This document shows positions 17,618 through 28,654 of a stretch of 64,000 bases of DNA, one piece after another. The notes beneath the pieces are model-generated. The model saw only the letters and a program-made list of their open reading frames with translations, did no database searches and was not told the origin of the DNA. This DNA comes from Bacillus sp. FJAT-49736 (lineage in GTDB: Bacteria > Bacillota > Bacilli > Bacillales > Bacillaceae_C). The first letter of the stretch is position 1; each line of letters starts with the position of its first letter. Both the position numbers and the translations under genes were made by a program. The stretch spans positions 1,928,193 to 1,992,192 of the forward strand of contig NZ_JAGYPI010000001.1 of NCBI RefSeq assembly GCF_018343615.1, given 5' to 3'.

Positions 17618-19885
17618 TTATACTTGTGGTTCATCAGACCACTTGCGTTTTTCTTTTACTGTTTTAATTGGACCTTTTTTCTTCAATTCCTTTTTCTTCA
17701 GATCATACCATAGCTGTGCTGCAATGAAGATAGAAGAGTAACAGCCCATAACTAATCCCACAAGCAATGCGATAGAGAAGTTTCTAATCGATTCACTTCC
17801 GAAAATGAATAATGCTAGAGCAGTAATAACAACGGTTAGAACGGTATTAATGGAGCGGGTTAATGTTTGCCTGATCCCAGTATTTACAACGTCGGCAATT
17901 TCCTCCGCTGTTTTAAGACGTCCTCTAACCTTCAAGTTATCACGGATTCGGTCAAATGTAACAATAGTGTCATTGATAGAGTATCCGACAATCGTTAAAA
18001 CTGCCGCAATAAAGGTTAAGTCGACCTCCAGTCTCGTGATACTGAAGAAGGCAACGATTAAAAAGGCATCATGCAATAGGGAAACAATCGCTGCTAGCCC
18101 CATTCTCCACTCGAATCGAAGCGATACATATATGATAATTCCAATGGCAGCAATGAGAACAGCAATAATAGCATTTTTGGCTAGTTCCTTACCGACCGTT
18201 GGTGATACTTTACTTATGTTAGTGGTATTCTTTCCATATTTGTTGTCAAAATAAGATTTTACTTGATCTTCATCATGCTTTGTCATGTCGCCTTTAAATC
18301 GAACAACACCTATTTGATTTTTATTGCCGCCTAGTACAACATCCTCTGATTTTAAATGCAGTGCATTTAAATCCGACTTGATTTGCGGTTCTGTTAATGT
18401 CTGATTTGCCATTATTTGCAGACGAGTACCACTTGTGAAATCAATGCTTAGATTTAGCCTGAAAATGGCAAGCACAATAATTCCGATAATCGTTAATGCT
18501 ATTGAGATCGTATAGAATATTTTACGAGTCTTCACAAAATCAAAGCGATCAAAATGAGTTGGCAAGTCATGAGTATCTACATTTTCGGAAAGGCTATGAA
18601 TGGATTTTTTGTTGACGCCAAACCAACCCGGCTTATTTTTCATAAGATTGCTATTAACCCAGAATCCTAAAAGAATTCTTGCCCCGTACACTGCTGTAAG
18701 GAAGCTTAGTAAGATACTGATTATTAACATGGTTGCAAACCCTTTAACAGAGCTTGATCCATATACAAACAGAACTGCAGCAGCTAATATCGTCGTGATA
18801 TTGGCATCAAAAATCGCGATAAAGGATGATTTATTCCCCGCTTGAAAGGCTGCCTTAATGGACCTTCCAACACGAATCTCTTCCTTAATCCGCTCATAAG
18901 TAATAATATTCGCGTCTACGGCCATACCGACCCCGAGAACGAGTGCTGCAATACCTGGCAGGGTTAATACGCCATGAATTAAATAGAAAATTAATAGCGT
19001 TAAATAAATATAAATGAACAATGTAACTGTCGCGATAACTCCTGGTAAGCGGTAATAGCCAATCATAAATAGGAAAATAATTAAAATTCCTATAATACCC
19101 GCTGTTACAGTTGTTTGAAGAGAATGCTGGCCAAATTTAGCTCCAACAGATGTTGAATATACTTCCTTCATTTTAACAGGTAATGAACCGGCTTTTAATA
19201 GAGATGCTAGATTTTGTGCCTCTTCAACCGTAAAATGTCCTGTGATTTGCACATTGTCTGTATTTAATTCACTTTCCACATTCGGATTAGAAAGGAATCT
19301 TGGATTTTTCTTGCCCACTTCTGCTTTGTAGGAATCCTTTCCTTCCTGGAAATCCATCCAAATAATCAATTGGTTATTAGGGTACATTCCCGCAATTTTC
19401 TTTGTTACATCTTTAAACTTATTGCGGTCCTTCACTTTCAAAACAATATCAGGATTTCCATTTTGATCAAATGATTGCTTAGCAGAACCCTCTACTAAAT
19501 CTGTTCCATCCATCATTTTTTTGTCATTTACATCCCGAAAGGATATATTTGCTTCGGTAGAGAGCATTTTCCGTGCTTCAGCCTGATCCTTAACACCCGC
19601 CAGCTGAACACGAATCCTGTCTTTTCCTTCAATTTGAATGCTTGGTTCATTAACACCTAACGCATTTATACGTTTATCAAGTGCCTTTACCGTATTATTC
19701 AATACATCTTTCGTAATTTTCTGCCCTTTTATTGCAGGTTCCACCTTGTATAAAACTTCAAACCCGCCTTGTAGGTCGAGGCCAAGATTGATTTTTTTGA
19801 CAATATTGTCAGTGGTTCCTCCCATTAGTCCTGCAAACAATAGGACAATCAAAAAAAAGGCAATGATGCGACTTCTTTTAACCAT
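17618..19885 (-). CDS. secDF: Protein export membrane protein SecDF (fused)
   Basis: A 755-residue fusion of SecD and SecF, each half with a first membrane span, a large periplasm-side loop and five further spans; about 12 spans in all. The SecD half starts with IIAFFLIVLLFAGLMGG and contains the family motif GLDLQGGFEVLYKVE (about 34-48) and GMAVDANIITYERIKEE in the middle; the SecF half has DFTSGTRLQI and GYSINDTIVTFDRIRDN. It uses the proton gradient to help late steps of Sec translocation. The fused form is the Bacillus arrangement. It stands alone with its own terminator. Confidence 0.97.
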   Translation of the reverse strand: MVKRSRIIAFFLIVLLFAGLMGGTTDNIVKKINLGLDLQGGFEVLYKVEPAIKGQKITKDVLNNTVKALDKRINALGVNEPSIQIEGKDRIRVQLAGVKDQAEARKMLSTEANISFRDVNDKKMMDGTDLVEGSAKQSFDQNGNPDIVLKVKDRNKFKDVTKKIAGMYPNNQLIIWMDFQEGKDSYKAEVGKKNPRFLSNPNVESELNTDNVQITGHFTVEEAQNLASLLKAGSLPVKMKEVYSTSVGAKFGQHSLQTTVTAGIIGILIIFLFMIGYYRLPGVIATVTLFIYIYLTLLIFYLIHGVLTLPGIAALVLGVGMAVDANIITYERIKEEIRVGRSIKAAFQAGNKSSFIAIFDANITTILAAAVLFVYGSSSVKGFATMLIISILLSFLTAVYGARILLGFWVNSNLMKNKPGWFGVNKKSIHSLSENVDTHDLPTHFDRFDFVKTRKIFYTISIALTIIGIIVLAIFRLNLSIDFTSGTRLQIMANQTLTEPQIKSDLNALHLKSEDVVLGGNKNQIGVVRFKGDMTKHDEDQVKSYFDNKYGKNTTNISKVSPTVGKELAKNAIIAVLIAAIGIIIYVSLRFEWRMGLAAIVSLLHDAFLIVAFFSITRLEVDLTFIAAVLTIVGYSINDTIVTFDRIRDNLKVRGRLKTAEEIADVVNTGIRQTLTRSINTVLTVVITALALFIFGSESIRNFSIALLVGLVMGCYSSIFIAAQLWYDLKKKELKKKGPIKTVKEKRKWSDEPQV

Positions 19886-20006
19886 TATGTAAATCCTCCC
19901 AGCAAAATAAAAAAGCTATAAAATATTACTTTTACATTAATAAGTGCAATTTTTTAACAGTTACTAATCATTATGAAGTAGAAAAAAAAAAGTGTCAATT
20001 TTTCTT

Positions 20007-20345
20007 TTAATCATTCGTTTTATCATTAGGTTTTAACAGCTCTTGCAATTCATCACTATTAAGTTCTGCAAACCAGTTGGGAGACTTAAAAGCTTCAATG
20101 GTAGCATAATTCATATAATCTCCAGCTTTAATAGATAGAACGTCTGAAACTAATTCATGTAAATGGACTTCCGTTTTCGGCTTTTTCCATTTTTTCCTTG
20201 TAAGGTAGTTCCATAATTCTTGAGCTTCAACTTTTCCGTACCCAATTAGCAATAATTCTTCCGCCTTGCTTTTAAGTGCAGGCTGCAGCTGCTCCCAATA
20301 ATCATCATATGGATGTATCTTATCCAACCCTTTTTCCCCCTTCAT
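20007..20345 (-). CDS. comN: Post-transcriptional regulator ComN-like (YrzD)
   Basis: A 112-residue soluble protein: IHPYDDYWEQLQPALKSKAE near the start and a conserved middle LIGYGKVEAQELWNYLTRKKW. Position between secDF and spoVB matches B. subtilis yrzD/comN, whose product acts after transcription on comE late-competence mRNA. The match rests on position and on this recognisable family pattern. The gene seems monocistronic and diverges from spoVB. The presence of a large pilus locus and the prepilin peptidase in this window makes a competence link plausible, but nothing here proves it. Confidence 0.82.
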   Translation of the reverse strand: MKGEKGLDKIHPYDDYWEQLQPALKSKAEELLLIGYGKVEAQELWNYLTRKKWKKPKTEVHLHELVSDVLSIKAGDYMNYATIEAFKSPNWFAELNSDELQELLKPNDKTND

Positions 20346-20432
20346 AATGAACTTGTCATGCTTTGTCCATCATGCAGCATATACATTTAATTGTATATGA
20401 AATTACCGATTTTGAGAAGGTAGGTTATAAAC

Positions 20433-21977
20433 ATGTCAAAGTTTCTCAAGGGAACGATGATTTTATTGGCTGCAGGACTTTTTACAAGAGTCTTAGGGTT
20501 TATAAATCGGATTGTAATTGCTCGCTTCATCGGAGAAGAAGGTGTTGGTTTGTATATGATGGCATTCCCAACACTTATGCTTGTTATCACCATTACACAG
20601 ATCGGATTGCCTGTTGCGATTTCCAAATGTGTTGCGGAGGCAGATGCAGTTGGAGACCGCCAAAAAATTAAAAAGATACTAGTCGTATCTTTATCCATCA
20701 CAATCTTATTATCTTTCATTTTCACACCAGGTTTAATATTATTAGCTCCTTATCTTACAAAGACCTTATTTACGGATCCAAGAATCTACTATCCTCTAGT
20801 TGCAATTACACCAATCATTCCAATTGTTGCTGTATCAGCCGTGCTGCGAGGATATTTTCAAGGTAAGCAAAACATGAAGCCATTCGCAATTTCTCAAATG
20901 ATTGAGCAAGTCGTGAGAATTTTTTTAATCGCACTATTAGCAAAAGCATTTCTACCTTATGGTATAGAATATGCAGCCGCTGGGGTCATGTTTGCATCTA
21001 TTTTAGGAGAATTAATTTCCTTATTGTATATGTTTGCAATGTTTAAATTGAAAAAGAAATTTAAAGTCAGAAGAAATTTCTTTAAGGTGGTCAAATCAGG
21101 AAAAGACGCTTTTAATGAGCTTATGAGAGTGGCTCTTCCGTCACTAGGGAGCCGATTAATTGGAAATATATCTTGGTTTTTAGAACCGATCATTGTAGCA
21201 AATAGCTTAGCGCTTGCTGGAGTGACAGCAAGTTTAGCGACAAAGCAATACGGACTCTTGACCGGCTTTGCTCTTCCATTAATGATGCTGCCTTCATTTG
21301 TCACAAATTCCTTATCTACCGCACTCGTGCCTGCTATTAGTGAGGCAAACATCAAAAGGAACAGTCTATTGGTGGAACATCGTCTTCAGCAAGCACTTAG
21401 GTTTTCTTTACTAGCAGGAGGCTTATCCGTTATTATTTTGTACGTTTTTGCGGATCCATTAATGACACTTATGTATGGCTCGAAAAATGGATCACAATTC
21501 GTCAAATTAATGGCGCCATTTTTTTTGCTACAGTATTATCAGGGACCATTACAGGCAGCATTACAAGCCATGGATTTGGCTAGGGCCGCCATGATCAATA
21601 GTTTAATTGGAGCCATCGTGAAACTTGCGGTTATCTTTGCGCTTGCCTCTCAGCCGGAGTTTGGGATAAATGGGGCAGCATTAGGAATTGTTACGAGTAT
21701 GCTTTTAGTAACACTACTTCATTTTGCAACCATATTAAAGAAGATACCATTTACCATTTATGTGTCAGAATATGTGAAATTTGCTGCAGTAACCATCGTA
21801 GCAGGAGTGTTTGGGTTTTGGTGCTTTGATCATTTCTTTTCCAATCAAATATTAATCCTTCGTCTAATAATTTGTATAATATCTACTTCTCTTTTATATG
21901 TATTATTATTAATCATGACAAAGCTTTTGAAAAAATCCGATTTACAAATGATACCAATAATTAATAAATTTATTTAG
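20433..21977 (+). CDS. spoVB: Stage V sporulation protein B, MATE/MOP-family lipid flippase
   Basis: A 514-residue polytopic membrane protein with about 14 spans. The start MSKFLKGTMILLAAGLFTRV and the motif GEEGVGLYMMAFPTL (residues about 34-48) are typical of the SpoVB branch of polysaccharide exporters; LGSRLIGNISWFLEPIIVAN follows mid-protein. In sporulation it is needed for spore cortex peptidoglycan, probably as a lipid-linked precursor flippase in the mother cell. It is the plus-strand neighbour of comN. A weak hairpin (GAGAGTG..CACTCTC, 21978-22003) lies just past the stop. Confidence 0.93.
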   Translation: MSKFLKGTMILLAAGLFTRVLGFINRIVIARFIGEEGVGLYMMAFPTLMLVITITQIGLPVAISKCVAEADAVGDRQKIKKILVVSLSITILLSFIFTPGLILLAPYLTKTLFTDPRIYYPLVAITPIIPIVAVSAVLRGYFQGKQNMKPFAISQMIEQVVRIFLIALLAKAFLPYGIEYAAAGVMFASILGELISLLYMFAMFKLKKKFKVRRNFFKVVKSGKDAFNELMRVALPSLGSRLIGNISWFLEPIIVANSLALAGVTASLATKQYGLLTGFALPLMMLPSFVTNSLSTALVPAISEANIKRNSLLVEHRLQQALRFSLLAGGLSVIILYVFADPLMTLMYGSKNGSQFVKLMAPFFLLQYYQGPLQAALQAMDLARAAMINSLIGAIVKLAVIFALASQPEFGINGAALGIVTSMLLVTLLHFATILKKIPFTIYVSEYVKFAAVTIVAGVFGFWCFDHFFSNQILILRLIICIISTSLLYVLLLIMTKLLKKSDLQMIPIINKFI

Positions 21978-22001
21978 AGAGAGTGGTCCATAGACACACT
22001 C

Positions 22002-22658
22002 TCATTCTCTTTCATCAATTAAATCAATATAAAATTGACCATCTTGAAAGCTGCAAAGGGAAATATCATTTATATTTGGATATCCTCGTTTTCTAAGCTC
22101 CCTTCTTAGCCACATTTCACTCTTTTCGGTCTTCTGTAAGTTTTCTTGGATGATTTGTCCATCCATGATAAGGGGCTGAGTGAATGTGTTTACTTTTTTC
22201 TTTTTCTTATCTTTTTTTATAATAGATAATTCTCCAGATGTTTCAAGAATCGCAAATTCTACATCAGCAATATTATTGATATCCTTCGTTCTTAATTGGG
22301 TAAGTAAATCATCAAAGTTATAACGAATTTTCCGCATTGCATTTTCATCTATTTTTCCTTTATTAATAACAATGGTCGGAGATCCGTCTACTATTTTTCT
22401 AAACCTGGAGCTTTTTAATGATATAAAAGCAAGAACCGTCTGGATTACTAACAAAATAATCATTGGCATGAGAGTATGAGAAATAGGAGATTTGAAATTT
22501 TCAATAGCAATTGCCGCCATCTCACCCATCATAATAAATACAACTAAATCTAAAACACTTAGTTCACCAATTTCCCTTTTTCCCATTAAGCGAAAGATCA
22601 CAAGGATACTGGCATAGAGCAGTAACGTCCGCAAAATAATTACAATATAATCTGGCAT
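22002..22658 (-). CDS. DUF421 membrane protein (YrbG/YetF family)
   Basis: A 218-residue protein with three N-terminal membrane spans (IIILRTLLLYASILVIFRLM, LVVFIMMGEMAAIAIE, LMPMIILLVIQTVLAFISL) and a cytoplasmic C-terminal domain. Family signatures are MGKREIGELSVLDLVVFIMM near residue 25 and GSPTIVINKGKIDENAMRKI near 93. In B. subtilis the same position holds yrbG. YetF/YrbG-type proteins are linked to spores and stress; no reaction is known to me. The tail LRRELRKRGYPNINDISLCS is typical. Confidence 0.88.
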   Translation of the reverse strand: MPDYIVIILRTLLLYASILVIFRLMGKREIGELSVLDLVVFIMMGEMAAIAIENFKSPISHTLMPMIILLVIQTVLAFISLKSSRFRKIVDGSPTIVINKGKIDENAMRKIRYNFDDLLTQLRTKDINNIADVEFAILETSGELSIIKKDKKKKKVNTFTQPLIMDGQIIQENLQKTEKSEMWLRRELRKRGYPNINDISLCSFQDGQFYIDLIDERE

Positions 22659-22844
22659 CCTTATTCCCTCCTGTAAATGACACTTTAATAGTTAGTATGT
22701 ACAATACGGGGATAAAAATGATTTGGTAATAGTTGTTAGATTTTTTCTTAATGATATTTGTCCAAATTTTTGATTCTAAATTTCAAGCTTAAGAATATGC
22801 TTGTACTAGATAATAAAAAGTTTTAATGGAGGGAGTGAGGAAAA

Positions 22845-23234
22845 ATAGAAACGAAAAAAATCGGTACCAGTGTATTGTACGGTGTACTAGTTATCTTTGT
22901 ATTGATCACATTTTCAAGTTTAATTTTTTCTTTTATTTTGCGATATACCAACATACAAGAGCATTCCATTAAACTAATTGTTACCATTATTTCCTTTATT
23001 GCATTATTTGCAGGCGGTTTTGTTTGCGGTGGTAAGGGAAAGGAGAAAGGTTGGCTGCTTGGAAGCTTAACGGGAATTCTTTACACTTTTATTATTTTTC
23101 TTTCTCAATATTTAGGATATGGAAACGTCTTTACTTTTGATCAAACCATTTATCATATTTGCTATATCCTTACAGCCATGATGGGCGGTGTTTTAGGAGT
23201 AAATATGTTATCTGGAAAATCAAAATACGTATAA
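22845..23234 (+). CDS. yrzE: Small integral membrane protein, YrzE/TIGR04086 type
   Basis: A protein of about 129 residues with four membrane spans (VLVIFVLITFSSLIFSFIL, LIVTIISFIALFAGGFVCGG, GSLTGILYTFIIFLSQYLG, ICYILTAMMGGVLGVNML) and a GKGKEKGWLLGSLTG loop. Function unknown. The frame has no ATG, GTG or TTG before TTG at 22875, which lacks a ribosome site. The reading frame continues upstream to ATA at 22845 (IETKKIGTSVLYG), preceded by GGAGGGAGTGAGG; relatives start M-[DE]-TKK as far as I know. I therefore place the start at the ATA and treat it as non-standard or a base change. Confidence 0.72.
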   Translation: METKKIGTSVLYGVLVIFVLITFSSLIFSFILRYTNIQEHSIKLIVTIISFIALFAGGFVCGGKGKEKGWLLGSLTGILYTFIIFLSQYLGYGNVFTFDQTIYHICYILTAMMGGVLGVNMLSGKSKYV

Positions 23235-23300
23235 TAAAATAGGATCCTTTTAGATTAAAATATTCCTATCGTGCATCTATATTTAAGAAAAAATGCCTAA

Positions 23301-23335
23301 AAAAAGAGAAGCTATTCAGCTTCTCTCTTTTTTTT
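23301..23335. terminator. Bidirectional terminator between yrzE and yajC
   Basis: Stem AGAGAAGCT / AGCTTCTCT with loop ATTC (23305-23326), A-rich on the left and T-rich on the right, so it can end transcripts from both convergent sides. Confidence 0.9.
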
Positions 23336-23341
23336 AAATAA

Positions 23342-23626
23342 TTATTCCCCGATTGGCTCAGGCTTTTTAGCAGATTCAACCACTTCGCGAATAGCCGAAC
23401 GGTCATATGTAAGACGGCTTCCATCTCCACATTTAATAACGATTTTGCTGTCGTCTAGAGAGTCAATAATGCCGTGTAATCCACCAATTGTAACAATTTT
23501 ATCGCCCTTCGAAAGACTATTTTGCATATTTTGGATGTTTCTTTGACGCTTTTGATTTGGCCTAATCAATAAGAAATAAAACAAAATAATCATAAGGACA
23601 ATCGGGAGTATTTGAGCATATGCCAT
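23342..23626 (-). CDS. yajC: Preprotein translocase accessory subunit YajC
   Basis: A 94-residue membrane protein with one N-terminal span (AQILPIVLMIILFYFLLIRP) followed by NQKRQRNIQNMQNSLSKGDK and GGLHGIIDSLDD, the standard YajC domain. It joins SecDF in an accessory complex of the Sec translocon. It is the last gene of the queA-tgt-yajC group, 29 bases after tgt, ending in a bidirectional terminator. Confidence 0.96.
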   Translation of the reverse strand: MAYAQILPIVLMIILFYFLLIRPNQKRQRNIQNMQNSLSKGDKIVTIGGLHGIIDSLDDSKIVIKCGDGSRLTYDRSAIREVVESAKKPEPIGE

Positions 23627-23655
23627 GTTTTTTCCTCCTTTCCGTTAGATATCTA

Positions 23656-24819
<1,164 letters not shown>

Positions 24820-24827
24820 TCACTAAA

Positions 24828-24954
24828 GGCCCTTTCTTAAACTATGTTGTTTTGAAACGAGACCTATTATAACCATAATTTTGGTAAAATAATCCTTTAT
24901 GAAAAGATGGTCTAAGTCCCGTTTATGCAAGCAACAAGATTTAAGAAAACAGCC
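24828..24954. repeat. Small inverted-terminal-repeat element, type I copy 3
   Basis: A 127-bp unit between tgt and queA. The left end GGCCCTTTCTTAAACTATGT and the right end read on the other strand, GGCTGTTTTCTTAAATCTTG, are inverted versions of each other; both continue into TTG. It closely resembles the copy at 2405-2482 over the first 28 bases. It ends 6 bases after the queA stop codon region. Confidence 0.65.
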
Positions 24955-24959
24955 TATAC

Positions 24960-25988
24960 TTAAATAATAAGCATTGCATCACCAAAACTGAAAAAGCGGT
25001 ACTTTTCCGCAACAGCTGTTTCGTATGCATGGAGAACATGTTCTCTTCCAGCCAACGCACTGACAAGCATGATTAATGTCGATTTTGGTAAATGAAAATT
25101 AGTAATCATCCCATCAATTCCTTTAAATTCATAACCTGGATAGATAAAAATGTCTGTCCATCCATTTTGGGCAACTATTTCTCCATTATGCACTGAAGCA
25201 ATGGTTTCCAATGTTCTTGTGGAGGTTGTACCAACTGAAATAATTCTTCCTCCTTGTTTTCGCACTTGGTTAATTACATCAGCTGTTTCCTTCGTTACTT
25301 GATAATATTCAGCATGCATATCATGATTCTCAATATCTTCCACATTTACTGGCCGAAAAGTTCCAAGCCCAACATGCAAAGTAATAAATACAACTTGTAC
25401 ACCCATATTTTTTATTTCATCAAGAAGTTCGTGAGTAAAATGGAGTCCTGCCGTTGGAGCTGCAGCGGAACCCCTTTCCTTTGCATATACTGTTTGATAG
25501 CGATCACTATCTTCCAGCTTCTCTTTAATATATGGAGGTAAAGGCATTTCTCCCAATGCTTCCAATACTTCATAGAAAATGCCTTCGAATTCAAATTGTA
25601 ATACTCTTCCGCCATGTTCCTCTTCTTTAATACAGTGAGCAATAAGTCTTCCATCACCAAAAACTAATTTTGTCCCAACCTTTACACGTTTTGCTGGTTT
25701 AACAAGTGTTTCCCAATTATTATCCTCCAGCTGTTTTAATAATAAAACCTCAATATGTGCACCTGTATCCTCTTTTACTCCAAACAATCTAGCAGGAAGA
25801 ACTTTCGTATCATTTAAGACAAGGCAATCACCTTTCTTTAAATAATCGGTGATGTTCTTAAAGACAGTATGCTCTATTGCGCCACTTTGTTTGTTTAATA
25901 CCATTAACCGGCTTTCAGACCGATTTTTCAACGGGGTTTGTGCAATTAATTCTTCTGGTAAATGAAAATCAAATATGTCAACTTTCAA
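24960..25988 (-). CDS. queA: S-adenosylmethionine:tRNA ribosyltransferase-isomerase
   Basis: The enzyme adds the epoxycyclopentane-diol ring from SAM to preQ1-tRNA. Start: the frame opens at GTG 25997, but that GTG is part of the ribosome site AAGGTGA, and TTG at 25988 five bases later gives [17 protein letters not shown] and 342 residues, the B. subtilis length. Canonical motifs are intact: [30 protein letters not shown] and NFHLPKSTL. The neighbours tgt and yajC confirm its role. A second, divergent copy lies at 15215. Confidence 0.96.
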   Translation of the reverse strand: MKVDIFDFHLPEELIAQTPLKNRSESRLMVLNKQSGAIEHTVFKNITDYLKKGDCLVLNDTKVLPARLFGVKEDTGAHIEVLLLKQLEDNNWETLVKPAKRVKVGTKLVFGDGRLIAHCIKEEEHGGRVLQFEFEGIFYEVLEALGEMPLPPYIKEKLEDSDRYQTVYAKERGSAAAPTAGLHFTHELLDEIKNMGVQVVFITLHVGLGTFRPVNVEDIENHDMHAEYYQVTKETADVINQVRKQGGRIISVGTTSTRTLETIASVHNGEIVAQNGWTDIFIYPGYEFKGIDGMITNFHLPKSTLIMLVSALAGREHVLHAYETAVAEKYRFFSFGDAMLII

Positions 25989-26032
25989 TGATGTCACCTT
26001 CGTTTTTTAAATTCGTTTTTTTAATTAAGACA

Positions 26033-26133
26033 GGCTATTTTCGCATAGATTGTTGTTCTTCGTATACTGTTATAAATCCTAAAGTTGAAATAGCTTGGGT
26101 CAACTTTTCGTAAGAACATGTGCGAAAATTGCC
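26033..26133. repeat. Small inverted-terminal-repeat element, type II copy 1
   Basis: A 101-bp unit between queA and ruvB. Ends are GGCTATTTTCGCA (left) and, on the other strand, GGCAATTTTCGCA (right), matching at 12 of 13 bases. The interior holds CTTCGTATACTGTTATAAAT, which recurs as TTTCATATATTGTTATAAAT at 54780. Type I elements share the GGC..TTTTC end but continue TTAA. Confidence 0.7.
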
Positions 26134-26164
26134 TAGAAACTTTTACGAAAAGTACCTTATTCAT

Positions 26165-27163
26165 TTAAATCGTTGGTATTTCCATGTGGAAATGCTCATA
26201 GACAAGTCTTGTGACAATCCTGCCTCTCGGAGTTCTTTGCAAAAAGCCAATTTGCAGCAAATATGGTTCGTATACATCTTCAATCGTGTCCGGCTCTTCT
26301 CCGATACTTGCAGCAATTGTTTCTAATCCAACAGGACCACCTTTAAATTTATCTATTATGCCTTTTAACAGTTTATGATCTATATGATCCAGCCCCAAAC
26401 GGTCCACTTGTAATCGTTCCAATGCTATTTCGGCCAGTTCAATCGTAATTTTGCCATCTCCTTGGACTTGGGCATAATCACGAACCCTTCGTAAAAGCCG
26501 ATTAGCGATTCTCGGTGTTCCCCTCGACCTTCTGGCAATTTCCACGGCACCTTCCACATCAATATCAGTATGGAGAATTTCTGACGTTCTTAAAACTATA
26601 TTAGCAAGCTGACTTTCGGAATAATATTCCAACCTACTCAGAACACCAAAGCGATCTCGGAGCGGTGCAGAAATTGCACCTTGTCTGGTTGTTGCACCAA
26701 CAAGTGTAAATGGAGGCAATTCTAAGCGAACAGACCGAGCACTTGGCCCCTTACCAATCACAATATCTAAGCAAAAGTCTTCCATAGCCGGGTATAAGAT
26801 TTCTTCAATCGCTCTCGGTAGCCGGTGAATTTCATCGATAAATAAGACTTCCCCAGGATCAAGTGCTGTTAATATAGCAGCTAAATCTCCGGGACGCTCT
26901 ATTGCCGGGCCAGATGTAGTGCGAATACTTACTCCCATTTCATTCGCGATAACTGCAGCAAGTGTTGTTTTTCCTAAACCTGGTGGTCCATAAAGTAATA
27001 CGTGGTCTAGTGTCTCTTTCCTTTGCTTTGCAGCTTCAATAAAAATCGATAAATTACTTTTCACTTTATCTTGCCCGATATATTGGGATAAAAATTGTGG
27101 CCTTAAGCTTTGTTCGAAAGACAGGTCCTGCATATTTGCATCCCCTGAAACTACCCTTTCCAC
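26165..27163 (-). CDS. ruvB: Holliday junction ATP-dependent DNA helicase RuvB
   Basis: A 332-residue AAA+ motor that drives branch migration with RuvA. Walker A is GPPGLGKTT (about 60-68), Walker [11 protein letters not shown], sensor 1 LVGATTRQG, and the arginine finger region [13 protein letters not shown] follows. The C-terminal winged helix ends [19 protein letters not shown]. It starts 15 bases after ruvA. The ruvA-ruvB-queA-tgt-yajC order is standard for Bacilli. Confidence 0.97.
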   Translation of the reverse strand: MERVVSGDANMQDLSFEQSLRPQFLSQYIGQDKVKSNLSIFIEAAKQRKETLDHVLLYGPPGLGKTTLAAVIANEMGVSIRTTSGPAIERPGDLAAILTALDPGEVLFIDEIHRLPRAIEEILYPAMEDFCLDIVIGKGPSARSVRLELPPFTLVGATTRQGAISAPLRDRFGVLSRLEYYSESQLANIVLRTSEILHTDIDVEGAVEIARRSRGTPRIANRLLRRVRDYAQVQGDGKITIELAEIALERLQVDRLGLDHIDHKLLKGIIDKFKGGPVGLETIAASIGEEPDTIEDVYEPYLLQIGFLQRTPRGRIVTRLVYEHFHMEIPTI

Positions 27164-27178
27164 TTTTCGCCCTCCTTC

Positions 27179-27787
27179 CTATTTCATTAATTTTTTCAGT
27201 GCTAATTTTATATATTGATCCGTTGTTAACTTTTCTTGCTGCAATTCCTTTGAGACTTTCTTAATTTCTTTATCTGAATATCCTAACGCCTTTAATGCCA
27301 AAATGGCCTCATCTAAAGACTCCGTATCATTTTCTTGATTGCCTATATTACCTTCATTGAACAGATTTGGAAAATAGTCCGGAACAATATCTTGTAGCTT
27401 TCCTTTTAAATCAAGAATCATTTGCCGAGCTGTTTTCTTTCCTACCCCCGGAAATTTTATCAAAAATGCTTCATTTTCATTTTCAATTGCCTGAATGACT
27501 TGAGTGGGTTCTCCATAAGCAAGAATAGCCAGTGCTCCTTTGGGACCAATTCCTGATACTCCTAACAATTTCTTAAATAATGTCCGCTCCTCCCGAAGTT
27601 GGAAGCCATATAAAGCAATAATATCTTCCCTTACATGCTGATATGTATAGATTTTCGTCGTTTGTCCGAAAAGCGGTGAAAAGGTAAACGGATTAGGCGT
27701 TGAAATTTGATAGCCAATCCCCCCATTTTCAATCACAATATACTCTGGACAAACATACTCAATCGTTCCTTTTATAAACTCATACAA
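27179..27787 (-). CDS. ruvA: Holliday junction DNA helicase subunit RuvA
   Basis: A 202-residue protein that binds four-way junctions as a tetramer and loads RuvB. The N-terminal OB fold ([20 protein letters not shown]) is followed by two helix-hairpin-helix motifs, [16 protein letters not shown] (about 69-84) and [19 protein letters not shown] (about 104-122). The C-terminal RuvB-binding domain ([20 protein letters not shown]) is intact. Confidence 0.97.
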   Translation of the reverse strand: MYEFIKGTIEYVCPEYIVIENGGIGYQISTPNPFTFSPLFGQTTKIYTYQHVREDIIALYGFQLREERTLFKKLLGVSGIGPKGALAILAYGEPTQVIQAIENENEAFLIKFPGVGKKTARQMILDLKGKLQDIVPDYFPNLFNEGNIGNQENDTESLDEAILALKALGYSDKEIKKVSKELQQEKLTTDQYIKLALKKLMK

Positions 27788-27903
27788 TCTTTTTCTCTCC
27801 TCTAAAATCCCAGTGCATGTATAAACTAAATCTTAGAAAGGATTATACATGCTATTCTTCATTGTAACATATCAGCTTGTTTATTTGGTAGATTACAAAA
27901 CAT

Positions 27904-27926
27904 AAGAAAAAACCGGTATTTACCGG
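27904..27926 (-). terminator. Terminator of bofC
   Basis: Stem CCGGTA / TACCGG (27913-27926) with a tight loop, followed on the minus strand by TTTTTTCTT. It begins within three bases of the bofC stop. Confidence 0.8.
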
Positions 27927-27928
27927 CC

Positions 27929-28480
27929 TCATTGTTCTTGCTTCGATATTGAGTAACGTTTTAACGTTTCTATTACATTCGTAAAGTCCTCTTTTGATTT
28001 TATAGGGATACCTTTCAATAGCTCTTCCTGCTTTTTACCCTCCAATTTTTTCATATCAATTTGAAAAAAGGACTGTATTATATCTGCTTTATTAGGTTTC
28101 CCGTTAAATATGCTGAGCGTCCCATCATCCGATAATCCAAAGTATCCATTTGATTTGAGTAATGGGGAAATGTCATCGACTTTCTTTTGAAAAACCAATT
28201 GATCGTCATCCATTTCAACTAGCTGCCAGCTTTTATACTTATTCATATATACTTTATTAGATAATCGTTTTTCATGGAGAATTTCTTCACTTACCTCCCC
28301 ATCCATAAAAACTCTTTCTAAAATAATCGTTTTTTGTCCTTTAGATAGGACTTGGGCAGAAGGTTTTGTCATCATCATTTTATTTGTATTTAAAGGATCC
28401 TTATGTGATTGCGGTAAAGTATAAAGGTTTGCTCCAAAGAAAAGCGCCGCCATCAATATCGTTCGTACAACAATTGTCAT
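27929..28480 (-). CDS. bofC: BofC, forespore regulator of the sigma-K checkpoint
   Basis: A 183-residue exported protein. The frame extends upstream to 28606, but the ATG at 28480 has GAGGTGA before it and begins MTIVVRTILMAALFFGANLY, a secretion signal. The mature part holds TIILERVFMDGEVSEEILHE and the C-terminal SNGYFGLSDDGTLSIFNG domain. In B. subtilis BofC is secreted from the forespore and restrains SpoIVB, the protease that triggers SpoIVFB; spoIVFA/FB are also in this window (43564-45199). The position after ruvA matches B. subtilis. Confidence 0.9.
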   Translation of the reverse strand: MTIVVRTILMAALFFGANLYTLPQSHKDPLNTNKMMMTKPSAQVLSKGQKTIILERVFMDGEVSEEILHEKRLSNKVYMNKYKSWQLVEMDDDQLVFQKKVDDISPLLKSNGYFGLSDDGTLSIFNGKPNKADIIQSFFQIDMKKLEGKKQEELLKGIPIKSKEDFTNVIETLKRYSISKQEQ

Positions 28481-28606
28481 AGTTGTCACCTCTACAATCC
28501 AAATATACTTGTTTATAGTGTGACCTTTTTTTAGATTAATATCCTTTAAACATAGGAAAAATCGATGTAACTGCTTTATAGGATAACCAATTTCAAAAAA
28601 ACACAC

Positions 28607-28644
28607 AAAAAAAAAGAATAGGTAAGGATAAACCTTATCTATTC
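28607..28644 (-). terminator. Terminator of the CoxA-like gene
   Basis: Stem GAATAGGTAAGG (28616-28627) and CCTTATCTATTC (28633-28644), one wobble, followed on the minus strand by nine T. Confidence 0.9.
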
Positions 28645-28654
28645 ACTAAATTTA

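Noticed and set aside
21976-22005. Strong terminator between spoVB and the DUF421 gene
   Set aside because: There is a GAGAGTG/CACTCTC hairpin, but neither strand has a proper T run, so I did not list it as a terminator.
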